A stretch of DNA of 64,000 bases from a bacterium (GTDB lineage Bacteria; Armatimonadota; Fimbriimonadia; Fimbriimonadales; Fimbriimonadaceae). The translations under genes and the position numbers were made by a program. Where the stretch lies: NCBI GenBank assembly GCA_027485645.1, contig JAIXQR010000007.1:186001-250000 (forward strand), in the 5' to 3' direction. Each line of letters opens with the position of its first letter. The first letter of the stretch is position 1. The notes below the pieces were generated by a model, which saw only the letters and a list, made by a program, of their open reading frames with translations, had not been told where the DNA came from and searched no databases. Positions 33,197 to 42,100 of the stretch are shown here, piece after piece.

Positions 33197-34291
33197 GTGA
33201 ACCGATTCGCATTTATCATCCATCCGCTCCATCCAAAGGACATTGCGAAGCAGTATCCGGTGGCTCGGCATATGCCGGATTGGCTCATTGAGATGTACAC
33301 CGCCCGAAAGGGCCCGATCCTGGTTAGCAAAATCACCGGAGTCCAGTCGAAAACTGGTGCCGAGGCCGAGGGTTGGTTCATCGGCTGCCCTCTGACCCCA
33401 GCCCAAATGACCCAAAAGCTCCCGCTTGAGCTGGTCTACGATCGCCTTGTGCAGTGCACCGACATGGCTGCCGATTTGGGAGCCGAACTCGTGGGTCTTG
33501 GGGCTTTCACCAGCGTAGTGGGTGACGGTGGCGTCACGATTCGCGAACGTTCCAAAATCGCGGTCACAACCGGGAACAGCTACACCGTGGCTACCGCAAT
33601 CGACGGGACGGTCCGCGCTTGTCGACTCCTCGAAATCGATATTAGTCAAGCCGTTCTAGCCGTCGTTGGCGCTACAGGCGCGATCGGGAAAACGTGCGCA
33701 CGTGCGCTTGCTCCCCAGTTCGGACAAGTGTTGCTCATCGGTCGCGATCAGGAGCGAACCGAGCAAGTTGCCAGCGAAATACCTGGCGCGGTTGCTACCA
33801 CCGACGTTTCTCGAATTCGCGAAGCGGACGCGGTGATCGCGGTCACGTCGTCGGACTCGGCCATCCTCCTGCCCGAGCACTTTAAGCAAGGAGCCATCGT
33901 TTGCGACGTCGCCCGACCACGCGATGTCTCGGTGCGAGTCGCCAAAGAACGGCCCGACGTCCTCGTGATCGAAGGCGGCGTCGTGAAGGTGCCGGGCAAG
34001 GTCAACTTCAACTTTGACTTCGGATTTCCTGCCGAAACAGCCTACGCATGCATGAGCGAAACCATGATGCTGGCCCTAGAAGGGAATCCAGACCTGTACA
34101 GCTTTACCCTTGGCAAAGACGTTAGCCTGGAGCAGGTCAACGTGATTTCGGGTCTCGCCGCGAAGCATGGTTTTGACTTAGCCGGATTCCGATCTTTCGA
34201 GAAAGAAGTCGATGCCATGAGCATTGACCGTGCCCGGCGCGCCCGAATTTTGTCGGGTAGCGTGCCTCGCCTCTCTCGCTCCGGAATCTAA
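33197..34291 (+). CDS. Acyl-[ACP] reductase-like (cyanobacterial AAR family) dehydrogenase
   Basis: The 364-residue protein starts at GTG 33197. It resembles the long-chain acyl-ACP reductases of cyanobacteria, which make fatty aldehydes. Matching blocks are GLGAFTSVV (101-108), TTGNSYT (124-130), the NAD(P) loop VVGATGAIGKTCARAL (157-171) and the segment TAYACMSETMML, where Cys285 lines up with the acyl-accepting catalytic Cys of AAR. It is often mislabelled shikimate dehydrogenase-like. No aldehyde-deformylating oxygenase is present in the window, so alkane production is not implied. Its stop interlocks with the convergent HEAT-repeat gene (CTAA). Confidence 0.7.
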   Translation: MNRFAFIIHPLHPKDIAKQYPVARHMPDWLIEMYTARKGPILVSKITGVQSKTGAEAEGWFIGCPLTPAQMTQKLPLELVYDRLVQCTDMAADLGAELVGLGAFTSVVGDGGVTIRERSKIAVTTGNSYTVATAIDGTVRACRLLEIDISQAVLAVVGATGAIGKTCARALAPQFGQVLLIGRDQERTEQVASEIPGAVATTDVSRIREADAVIAVTSSDSAILLPEHFKQGAIVCDVARPRDVSVRVAKERPDVLVIEGGVVKVPGKVNFNFDFGFPAETAYACMSETMMLALEGNPDLYSFTLGKDVSLEQVNVISGLAAKHGFDLAGFRSFEKEVDAMSIDRARRARILSGSVPRLSRSGI

Positions 34292-35535
34292 GCTCCGCTT
34301 TCTCTTCGGGCCACCAAAGCCGTGAGAATCGGATCAACTGATTTCAGCGCCGCCACTTTGCCTTTGCCCGCGTCGGTCGTTAGCAGCGCCCGCAGCACCG
34401 AATCCGCGAGATCCCCCTGTTCCGCAAGGTCCAACTTCTTCAGCGTCGTTAGCAGCGGGCCGACCAGGGTCGGGCGTTCAGCACATAGCTCGGCAACTTC
34501 CTTCGTCAAGCTTGGATTTGCCAGCGCTTGCGTCAGTGCCCCATCCGCAAGAGGTCCCTTGATGCCCGAGGCGACCTTGGCCGTGACGAGGTCAAAAGTC
34601 TTTCGCCCGGAAAGTGCTGGTTCTCCCGCAAACTGCAAGCCCGTGATCGAGCTGTTGGCCAGTTCTCGTTCATCCGCGTAGGCGTACTTCCAAAGCAGCT
34701 CGGTAGCGGTCGCAGAGCCGATTCTGCCAAGCCCTAGGGCCGATTGAGAGCGCAATGGCAACGGTTCACGCGAGTTGGACAAGACCTCTCGGAAAATGAA
34801 CTCGTTTCGGACATCGCCGATGCTGCTAAGGGCGGTCAGGAAAGCCGCGCGATCGGCGGGTGCGGCAGCTTTGTACAGCACTTGGATTTGAGGGGAAGCA
34901 TCTCGCGCCTTGAGCTTGCCGAGCGCATCGGCCGCACTCAGTACGATATCTTTGTTCTCACTCTTCAGCAACGGAAGAAGTGCCGGCGTGGATGCCTCGC
35001 CCTGCGAGACCAGGAAGCTAACCGCGTTGGTCCGCGCATCGGCAACCTCTAAAGTCTTGATCACGTACGGGATTGCGCTCGTGCCGAGGCTCTCAATGGA
35101 TTGGGTAATCGCGAGTTGCTGGAAGCTTCCGCGTTCCTTCAGCTGATCGGCGACGGCTTGCGGCTGAGTTTTGGCGAGCTTCGTGAGCGACTTGCCGAGT
35201 TCGGTTCGCGCTTCAACGTCGAAGTCGCCAAGCAGTTTTGCAATCAAACTCGCCAACTTTGGATCGTCGTACCGGGCAATGTTCTGCGCCACGGAGATGC
35301 GCTCTTCGGGCTTGAGGTTCTTGAAGAACACCGCAACGTCGGGGCGGTCAGCGGCGGCGACGAAGAACTGCTTCTGTCCATCCGATTGCGGCCCGACTGC
35401 GGTTCGGATATCGGACTGCAAGGTGAACGTATTGATCAGGGCAAGTGTGATTCCGATGCCTGAAATCACTAAGAGGGAACGGATCGTCCGCTGGAGCCGG
35501 CTTACCGGACGCCGTTGTGCTGCAGACGATGCCAT
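34288..35535 (-). CDS. Membrane-anchored HEAT-repeat protein
   Basis: The 415-residue protein has a basic N-terminus (RRPVSRLQRTIR), one membrane segment at about residues 21-39, and then a long run of helix pairs with the HEAT/PBS-lyase look: FFKNLKPEERISVAQNIARYDD, DKDIVLSAADALGKLKARD-like and QSALGLGRIGSATATELLWKYA. Such solenoids serve as protein-binding scaffolds. The bulk should be periplasmic. It follows lemA by 40 bases and is probably the last gene of a lipoprotein-LemA-HEAT operon. Confidence 0.75.
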   Translation of the reverse strand: MASSAAQRRPVSRLQRTIRSLLVISGIGITLALINTFTLQSDIRTAVGPQSDGQKQFFVAAADRPDVAVFFKNLKPEERISVAQNIARYDDPKLASLIAKLLGDFDVEARTELGKSLTKLAKTQPQAVADQLKERGSFQQLAITQSIESLGTSAIPYVIKTLEVADARTNAVSFLVSQGEASTPALLPLLKSENKDIVLSAADALGKLKARDASPQIQVLYKAAAPADRAAFLTALSSIGDVRNEFIFREVLSNSREPLPLRSQSALGLGRIGSATATELLWKYAYADERELANSSITGLQFAGEPALSGRKTFDLVTAKVASGIKGPLADGALTQALANPSLTKEVAELCAERPTLVGPLLTTLKKLDLAEQGDLADSVLRALLTTDAGKGKVAALKSVDPILTALVARRESGA

Positions 35536-35575
35536 TCCCTCAGTGTAACGAAACCACGCCGAAACGTGGGGCCGT

Positions 35576-36130
35576 TTAGAACGAAACTTTGACGTTCTGT
35601 CGTTCGATCGGATCTTCGATTTCGAAGAGGTCCTTTGGCTTGAAGCCGCTGGAGTTGGCGATGATGTTGCTTGGGAAGGTCTCGATCTTCGTGTTGTACG
35701 AAGTGACGGTGTTGTTGTAGTACTGCCGTGCGAACGAGATCTTGTTCTCCGTGCTCTTCAGCTCTTCCTGCAGCGAGAGCATGTTTTCATTGCTTCGCAG
35801 TTCTGGATAAGCTTCCGAAAGGGCGAAAAGTCCGGTCAACGCCGAGGCAACCTGACCTTCGGCAGCCGCTTTCTCACCGACGCTGTTTGCGCCGAGGGCA
35901 CGGTTTCGAGCCGAGATGACCCGTTCCAACGTGTCCTGCTCGTGCTTCATGTATCCCTTGACCGTTTCGACGAGGTTCGGGATCACGTCATACCGACGCT
36001 TTAGTTGAACGTCGATCTGGCTAAAGGCGTTCTCGGTTTCGCGTCGAAGGCGAACCAAGCCGTTGTAGGCCGAGATGCCAAACACCACGAGCGCGACGAT
36101 CACCGCGAGAAACACTAATACTGCCCACAT
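35576..36130 (-). CDS. LemA family protein
   Basis: The 184-residue protein has an N-terminal membrane helix (residues 1-20) and the LemA helical core with YNGLVRLRRETENAFSQIDVQLKRRYDVIPNLVETVKGY, ending FARQYYNNTVTSYNTKIETFPSN. LemA proteins are envelope-associated and often sit beside HtpX or TPM-domain genes. Neither is present here; instead a lipoprotein lies upstream and a HEAT-repeat protein downstream. The molecular role is unknown. Confidence 0.93.
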   Translation of the reverse strand: MWAVLVFLAVIVALVVFGISAYNGLVRLRRETENAFSQIDVQLKRRYDVIPNLVETVKGYMKHEQDTLERVISARNRALGANSVGEKAAAEGQVASALTGLFALSEAYPELRSNENMLSLQEELKSTENKISFARQYYNNTVTSYNTKIETFPSNIIANSSGFKPKDLFEIEDPIERQNVKVSF

Positions 36131-36175
36131 AGATGATGAAGGTACGTCTGAGCGTGGCGGCAGGTTGCGCGAATT

Positions 36176-36559
36176 TCATTTCGGGCTCATCGACCGGAGA
36201 TTTATGGACCCTTCAAACTCCAGCACCAAACCGTCCCCTTTGCGAGCCAGCTTGGCTGACGCGTTCACTTCTGCCGGCCGACCGTTCATCTGCTCAAACA
36301 TCAGGGTGCCGTCGTGCTGTACCGATCCTTCAAGCGGCAAACTTCGATCAATCAAAGTGAACCGACCGTCTTGGGTCACCGTGAGCTCAACTCGCGCCGC
36401 TGTGTATTGAATTGACGGATCCGTGTTCGGCACAAATTCCAGGTTGCGTTTGCCCTCCCATTTTCCCGCGAACGGCGACACGTAATTGCAACCCGCACCC
36501 GAGAACAGAAGCAAAACCGGAAGGGCTAACCCTGCCGCAACCGATATACTTCTCCTCAT
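36176..36559 (-). CDS. Small lipoprotein
   Basis: From ATG 36559 the product has 127 residues (ATG 36568 would add three). The signal peptide MRRSISVAAGLALPVLLLFSGAGC ends in a lipobox with lipidated Cys. The rest has a beta-rich pattern (KWEGKRNLEF, RVELTVTQDGRFTLID, GDGLVLEFEGSINL), as in small lipocalin-like or META-type domains; the family is not identified. Its ATG shares the palindrome CATG (36557-36560) with the divergent purL start. It is followed by lemA after 45 bases. Confidence 0.7.
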   Translation of the reverse strand: MRRSISVAAGLALPVLLLFSGAGCNYVSPFAGKWEGKRNLEFVPNTDPSIQYTAARVELTVTQDGRFTLIDRSLPLEGSVQHDGTLMFEQMNGRPAEVNASAKLARKGDGLVLEFEGSINLRSMSPK

Positions 36560-38789
36560 GCCCGCCATTACGCCTGAAGTCTACAAGTCCATGGGCCTGA
36601 ACGACTTCGAGTACTCGCTGATTCTTGAAAAGTTGGGAAGAGAACCCTCCCTCACCGAATTGGGCATGTACGCGGTGATGTGGAGCGAGCACTGCGGCTA
36701 CAAATATTCCCGCCCGGTTCTCGCTTACTTCAAAAAGTATCGCGAAGCCATGGAAGGGGCTGGTCTCGAAAACGCCGGCATCGTTGACATCGGCGACGGC
36801 CTCGGCATCACGATGAAGGTCGAATCGCACAACCACCCAAGCGCGGTCGAACCCTACCAAGGAGCGGCAACCGGCGTTGGCGGCATTATCCGCGACATCC
36901 TCACGATGGGTGCTCGCCCGATTGCCTCGTTGAACTCATTGCGATTTGGTCCGCTGGAAGACGGAAAGGCACCAGCCGAAGTCGTGGCTCGAAACCGCTA
37001 CCTATTCGAGCACGTGGTCGCGGGAATCGCCGGATACGGCAACTGTGTCGGTGTCCCGACGGTCGAGAGTGAAATCAGCTTCCATCCTCGCTACAGCGGC
37101 AATCCGTTGGTGAACGCGATGTGCGTTGGAATTCTGCCGCTGGCAGAGATCACCACCGCGGCCGCAAGCGGGGTCGGCAACCCGGTCATCTACCTGGGTT
37201 CAGCAACCGGAAAAGACGGAATTCACGGCGCGACGTTTGCCAGTGACGCGCTCGGCGAGGACAACGAGGACAAGCGACCGAACGTTCAGATTGGCGACCC
37301 GTTTGCCGAAAAGCAGCTCATCGAAGCGACCCTTGAAGCCCTTCAAACTGGCGCCATTGTTGCGATCCAAGACATGGGTGCGGCCGGACTGACCTGTTCC
37401 ACCATCGAAATGGCGGCGAAGGGCGAAGTCGGGATGACGGTGGATCTCGACAAGGTTCCGATGCGCGAGTCGGATATGACCGCCTACGAATTGATGCTCA
37501 GCGAAAGCCAAGAGCGCATGCTCGCGGTTGCAGAACTCGGACGAGAGCAAGAAGTTTTGGACGTTTTCCGAAAGTGGGGAGTCCACGCCGAAGTCATCGG
37601 GCATGTCACCGCCGAGCGCGTGGTCACCGTAACCCGGCACGGCGCGGTTGAGGCATCCGTCTTCCCGAACGCCCTCGCCGACGAGTGTCCGACCTACTCC
37701 AACGAGCCGATTGAACCGGAATACTTCCGAGAGGCAGCCACGTTCAATCCATCGTCGCTGCCCAAGGTTGACGTTGTTGAAGCACTAAAGCAGCTATTGG
37801 CATCGCCCGAGATTGCGAGCAAGCAGTGGGTCGACCACCAGTACGACCAGCAAGTCCAGACCCAAACGGTGCTCGGATTCGCTCGAGGCGATGCGGGCGT
37901 GATTGCCCCGCGGGGAACGGAGAAGGGAATCTCGCTCTCTCTGAAAGGAAATGCCCGACAGGTTTACTTGCATCCGTACATTGGTGCCGTGAACGCAGTG
38001 ACCGAAACGGCTCGCAATGTCGCGTGTACCGGTGCGAAGCCAACCGCCGTGACGGATGGTTTGAACTTCGGCAACCCGCAGCACGCCCACGTTTACTGGC
38101 AATTTGACGGCGCCGTCCGGGGCATTGCCGACGCCTGCGAAGAGCTTGAAACGCCGGTCATAAGCGGGAACGTTTCGTTCTACAACGAGAGCGACCTTGG
38201 TGAGGTTTTGCCGACGCCGCTGATTGGCATCCTGGGCATCATCGAGTCGGCCAAAGACGCGGTTCCGAGCTTCCCGTCGGAATCTTGCGAAATGATCCTG
38301 GTCAAGGTGCCCATTCAAGTTTCCGGGCAAGCCGGACTCGGTGCTTCGGCGTTCCTTTCCGTCGTTCACGGGCAAGAAACGGGCTATCCGGAGATGCCGA
38401 ACTATGCTGGGGAACGGTCGCTGCACGGCTTCCTGGTGGAAGCCGCCAGCGGCGCGATTATGAAATCGGCGCACAACGTTGCGGTCGGCGGAATCGGAGT
38501 TGCGCTGGCGAAGATTGCCATCCGAAGCGGGCTTGGCGGAACGTTCAACATCACGCCAACACCGGAAGAACTGTTCGCAGAGATTCCCGGAACGGTCCTG
38601 ATTGGAACGAACGACACAAACGAGCTACAGGCTCTTGCCGCGAAGTACGGGTTAATCGCCCAACCCGTCGGTAAACTGGCACCCGTAGAATTACTAGAAT
38701 TTGTTGGAGGGGTTGATCGTGTGAGCATGCCTATCACGGATTTACGTGATCCCTTCTTCCGTCAAATTCAGGTTTTAATGCGTGGGTAG
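36558..38789 (+). CDS. purL: Phosphoribosylformylglycinamidine synthase, subunit PurL (small type)
   Basis: Starting at ATG 36558, the 743-residue enzyme is the small PurL that works with PurS and PurQ to convert FGAR to FGAM in purine synthesis. WSEHCGYKYSR (His45) and KVESHNHPSAVEPYQGAATGVGG (His91, His93) are catalytic and ATP-binding signatures, and both halves carry the duplicated AIRS-like fold (KAVGVGG-type residues NVAVGGIGVALAK near the end). Neither purS nor purQ is adjacent. The start codon overlaps that of a divergent lipoprotein gene, and no Shine-Dalgarno sequence is seen. A TPR gene follows after nine bases. Confidence 0.95.
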   Translation: MPAITPEVYKSMGLNDFEYSLILEKLGREPSLTELGMYAVMWSEHCGYKYSRPVLAYFKKYREAMEGAGLENAGIVDIGDGLGITMKVESHNHPSAVEPYQGAATGVGGIIRDILTMGARPIASLNSLRFGPLEDGKAPAEVVARNRYLFEHVVAGIAGYGNCVGVPTVESEISFHPRYSGNPLVNAMCVGILPLAEITTAAASGVGNPVIYLGSATGKDGIHGATFASDALGEDNEDKRPNVQIGDPFAEKQLIEATLEALQTGAIVAIQDMGAAGLTCSTIEMAAKGEVGMTVDLDKVPMRESDMTAYELMLSESQERMLAVAELGREQEVLDVFRKWGVHAEVIGHVTAERVVTVTRHGAVEASVFPNALADECPTYSNEPIEPEYFREAATFNPSSLPKVDVVEALKQLLASPEIASKQWVDHQYDQQVQTQTVLGFARGDAGVIAPRGTEKGISLSLKGNARQVYLHPYIGAVNAVTETARNVACTGAKPTAVTDGLNFGNPQHAHVYWQFDGAVRGIADACEELETPVISGNVSFYNESDLGEVLPTPLIGILGIIESAKDAVPSFPSESCEMILVKVPIQVSGQAGLGASAFLSVVHGQETGYPEMPNYAGERSLHGFLVEAASGAIMKSAHNVAVGGIGVALAKIAIRSGLGGTFNITPTPEELFAEIPGTVLIGTNDTNELQALAAKYGLIAQPVGKLAPVELLEFVGGVDRVSMPITDLRDPFFRQIQVLMRG

Positions 38790-38798
38790 GCAACCTGT

Positions 38799-40286
38799 AT
38801 GTCCTTGTTTAAAAAATCAATTATCGTAACGCTCGCGGTATCGCTGGCCACGGTGGGTCTGGCTCAGACGCCTCCACCGGTTGTGCAAGATCCGCCGGCA
38901 GCGGCTGCCACAACACTTGAGAAGCGAGTCGCCGAGGCTGGGGATATGTACAAGGCGGGCAAGCTCAAAGAGTCCATCGCCGCCTTCGAGGCGCTGTACG
39001 TCGAAGCTCCCAATGCCATCACGGTGAAATCGTGGTTGGGCTTCCTCTACGTTCGAGACAATCAAGCCGCTAAGGCGGTTCCAATTCTCGAAGCCGCTCG
39101 AACTCAGTCGCCAAACGATATCGAAGTTCTGAACAACCTTGGAACGGCCTACACTGCCACCAAGGACAACGACAAGGCGCTTGAGGTCTACAAGATCGTC
39201 CGCGAAAAGGACGACAAGCGATTCGAAGCGTTCTACAACTCGGGCAACATCTTCCTGGAGCGACAGGACACCGCGCAGGCCGAAGCCATGTTCAAGCGGG
39301 CCAGCGAACTGAAGCCAGACGATGCGTTCGTTTGGAACAACTACGGCATTTCGCTTGAAATGCAGAAGAACGACCTTGGTGCGAGCGATGCCTATGCAAA
39401 GGCGGCCACCCTTCGCCCAGATAACGCGACGTTCTCGCGAAACGCTGGCATGTCGTTCATGCGACAGCGAAAGTTTGATGCCGCGATTCCTTACCTGGAG
39501 CGAGCCGTTGCTGCGAACCCCGAAGACGTTTCGGGCCGAGAAGTTCTCGTTGAGGCCTACGCAAAGGAAAAGCGATTTGCCGATGCAAGCCGCGTCAGCG
39601 CTGGTCTTGCCGATTCAAGAGTTAACGACGCACCCTATTGGTACAACGTCGGATTCTTGAAGCAACAGCAGGGCGATATCAAGGGCGCGAAGGCTGCTTA
39701 CCAGAAGTCGCTCGCGATCAACGATAAGGACATCGACACCCTGACGAACCTTGGGATGTTGCAGTTCCGCGAGAATGAATTTGACGCGGCTCAGCGAACC
39801 TTCAGCAAGCTGGTTGGCTTGGATCCAAAATCCATCACCCACAAGCTGAACCTTGGCGCATCGGCAGCTCAGAACCGAGACTACGCCGTTGCGGTAGCCA
39901 ACTGGAAAGAAGTCATTAAGTCGGATCCAAATCGCACCGACCTTCGCCTCGAACTGGCGAACGCTCAGTGGGAGATTGGCGATTACGACGGAGCCTATGC
40001 GAACTTCAAGCTGGTCGCGGCCAAGGACAAGAAGAACGCGAATGCGATGAACGGCATCGGTCTGTACTTCATGCAGATGGAAAAGTACGCCCAGAGCGAA
40101 GCGGCTTTCCGCGGAAGCATCGAAGCAAATCCTAAGTTCATCCCTTCGTACCTGAACCTTGCGTTCACCCTGGAGCGCATGAAGCAGAAGAAAAAGGCGA
40201 TTGATATCCTCGAGATGGCACAAAAAATCGCTCCGCAGGACATTGAAGTGAAGCGCGCCCTCGCGCGTATGCGAAACTCTGGATAG
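38799..40286 (+). CDS. Exported TPR-repeat protein
   Basis: The 495-residue protein has a signal peptide (MSLFKKSIIVTLAVSLATVGLAQ) and then about ten to twelve tetratricopeptide repeats: NDIEVLNNLGTAYTATKDNDKALEVYKIV, DAFVWNNYGISLEMQKNDLGASDAYAKA, DKDIDTLTNLGMLQFRENEFDAAQRTF and others. TPR solenoids bind partner proteins, and this one would act in the periplasm or at the outer membrane. It starts nine bases after purL and ends one base before the nadK TTG, so it is part of one transcript. Confidence 0.85.
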   Translation: MSLFKKSIIVTLAVSLATVGLAQTPPPVVQDPPAAAATTLEKRVAEAGDMYKAGKLKESIAAFEALYVEAPNAITVKSWLGFLYVRDNQAAKAVPILEAARTQSPNDIEVLNNLGTAYTATKDNDKALEVYKIVREKDDKRFEAFYNSGNIFLERQDTAQAEAMFKRASELKPDDAFVWNNYGISLEMQKNDLGASDAYAKAATLRPDNATFSRNAGMSFMRQRKFDAAIPYLERAVAANPEDVSGREVLVEAYAKEKRFADASRVSAGLADSRVNDAPYWYNVGFLKQQQGDIKGAKAAYQKSLAINDKDIDTLTNLGMLQFRENEFDAAQRTFSKLVGLDPKSITHKLNLGASAAQNRDYAVAVANWKEVIKSDPNRTDLRLELANAQWEIGDYDGAYANFKLVAAKDKKNANAMNGIGLYFMQMEKYAQSEAAFRGSIEANPKFIPSYLNLAFTLERMKQKKKAIDILEMAQKIAPQDIEVKRALARMRNSG

Positions 40287-40287
40287 T

Positions 40288-41148
40288 TTGCGCATTCACG
40301 TCGTTGCGAATATTCATCGAAAAGATGCTCTGAAGACGGCCCAGGACACTGGCGATTGGCTAGTGTCGCTGGGCCACACTATCGGGTTTGAGACCGAATC
40401 TGCCCGAGCAATGGGCGTAACGCCGTTGCCTGCGGACCAATTTCCGCAAGCCGACCTCGTGATCGCATTCGGCGGAGACGGCACCCTCATCCGCGCTGCG
40501 CACCTGTGCTCACCCACCGGAACGCCGATTCTCGGCGTCTACTTTGGCCGCTTTGGCTTCGTCACGCAATGCACCGCGCATGACCTGAAGCGCACGGTTG
40601 AGGCATTCATCGCCGGCGAATGTGAAGTTGAGAGCCGGATGATGATTCAAGCGCACCTGATGCGGTCCGGAACTCCCGTCGCCGTGCTCCACGCTCTGAA
40701 CGAAGTTTCTCTCCAGCGAGCCGTCACTGCGCGAATGATGACTTTCCGCGTTTCAGTTGATGGCCACAAGTTGACAAGCTATCCGGCAGATGGAGTTTTG
40801 GTCAGTACGCCAACGGGCTCGACGGCCTATAATCTTTCCGCTGGCGGCCCGATCTTGGACCCGAACGTCCAAGCGATGGTTTTGACGGCAATCGCCCCGC
40901 ACACGTTGTCGGCGCGGACGCTGGTGATTCGGCCGGATAGTGAGATCAGCCTCCGTGTGACAAGTGAAGGGGAGTCAATGCTTTCCGTTGATGCCATCAC
41001 GAGGCTGCATTTGCTGAGTGGAGACGAGGTGCGTGTCACGCAAAGCCCGCGCGTGACAAACTTGGTGACCGTGTCGGATAACGACTTTCTTCTGAAACTC
41101 GGGCACCGGCTCTTTTGGAGCAAAGGAATGGTAGGAGACCCGAATTGA
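40288..41148 (+). CDS. nadK: NAD kinase
   Basis: The 286-residue enzyme phosphorylates NAD to NADP. It starts at TTG 40288, one base past the previous stop. GGDGT (residues 62-66, catalytic Asp64), NEVSLQRA and DGVLVSTPTGSTAYNLSAGGPI are the family signatures, followed by the C-terminal beta-sandwich. It ends in TTGA, overlapping the ABC gene. Confidence 0.95.
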   Translation: MRIHVVANIHRKDALKTAQDTGDWLVSLGHTIGFETESARAMGVTPLPADQFPQADLVIAFGGDGTLIRAAHLCSPTGTPILGVYFGRFGFVTQCTAHDLKRTVEAFIAGECEVESRMMIQAHLMRSGTPVAVLHALNEVSLQRAVTARMMTFRVSVDGHKLTSYPADGVLVSTPTGSTAYNLSAGGPILDPNVQAMVLTAIAPHTLSARTLVIRPDSEISLRVTSEGESMLSVDAITRLHLLSGDEVRVTQSPRVTNLVTVSDNDFLLKLGHRLFWSKGMVGDPN

Positions 41149-42071
41149 GCAAGCCGCTACTTCAGATTTCAAATGTATCCGTTGAGTTTCCAGTTGGCGG
41201 AGGCGTGGTCCGCGCCCTTGACGGCGTTTCCCTGGTCGTCAACAAAGGCGAAACGGTTGCCGTCGTTGGCGAATCAGGTTGCGGAAAGACAACCCTTGCC
41301 CGAGCCGTGTTGGGACTTCAGCCGCTCTCGGGTGGACAAATTGAGCTTGACGGCTTGATGGTGAAGGGTGCCTCGCGAGAGCTTGCCGAGAAAGTTGGGA
41401 TGGTCTGGCAAGACCCGTATGCAAGCCTGAATCCAAAGTGGCCGGTCAGCAAGTCGGCGCTTGAGCCGCAGCGAATTGTCGGAAAGCAAGGCTCCGCCGC
41501 TACCATTTTCAAGGAAGTCGGGCTTGATGATCGGTTCCTCGATCGCTATCCGCATCAGCTTTCCGGCGGTCAGCGTCAGCGCGTTGCCATCGGACGAGCA
41601 CTCGCGCTCAAGCCGCCTCTGGTCATTTGCGACGAGCCCACGGCGGCTCTGGACCTTTCCATTCGCGCCCAGATTCTGAACTTGCTTAAGGACGTCCAGC
41701 AGCAGGAAGGGTGTGCGTTCCTCTACATTTCGCATGACCTCACCACCGTCCGCTATCTCGCCGATCGCGTCGCAGTGATGTACCTGGGGCGAATCGTGGA
41801 AGAGGGCGTCACCGAGGAGGTTTTTAACCGGCCGAAGCACCCTTACACGCAGGCCCTGTTGGAGTCAGCTCCGACGCTTGAGAAATTGATGCACCTCCCG
41901 GAAGCACCACAGGGAGAAATTCCAGACCCTCGCACCCGGTTCCCGGGCTGCCGGTTTGCTGGTCGATGCCCGAATGCACAGGAGCGATGCCTCAGCAGCG
42001 ACCCCGCCGAATCGCGTGAAGGCGAACATCGGTACTTTTGCCATTTCCCCGTACAAATAGCAAGTTCCTAA
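41145..42071 (+). CDS. Oligopeptide/dipeptide ABC transporter ATP-binding protein (OppF/DppF type)
   Basis: Read from TTG 41145 (sharing TTGA with the nadK stop), the product has 308 residues. Walker A is GESGCGKTT (42-50), the signature is LSGGQRQRVAIGRAL, Walker B is PLVICDEPTAALDLS, and the C-terminal oligo_HPY domain (RPKHPYTQALLESAP, FPGCRFAGRCPNAQERC) marks the OppD/OppF class. These ATPases power peptide import. No permease, binding protein or second ATPase gene is nearby, so partners must be encoded elsewhere. A longer reading from 41115 was rejected because it lies within nadK. Confidence 0.92.
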   Translation: MSKPLLQISNVSVEFPVGGGVVRALDGVSLVVNKGETVAVVGESGCGKTTLARAVLGLQPLSGGQIELDGLMVKGASRELAEKVGMVWQDPYASLNPKWPVSKSALEPQRIVGKQGSAATIFKEVGLDDRFLDRYPHQLSGGQRQRVAIGRALALKPPLVICDEPTAALDLSIRAQILNLLKDVQQQEGCAFLYISHDLTTVRYLADRVAVMYLGRIVEEGVTEEVFNRPKHPYTQALLESAPTLEKLMHLPEAPQGEIPDPRTRFPGCRFAGRCPNAQERCLSSDPAESREGEHRYFCHFPVQIASS

Positions 42072-42100
42072 CGTCTATATTTCTAGGAATTTCGTCGAGA

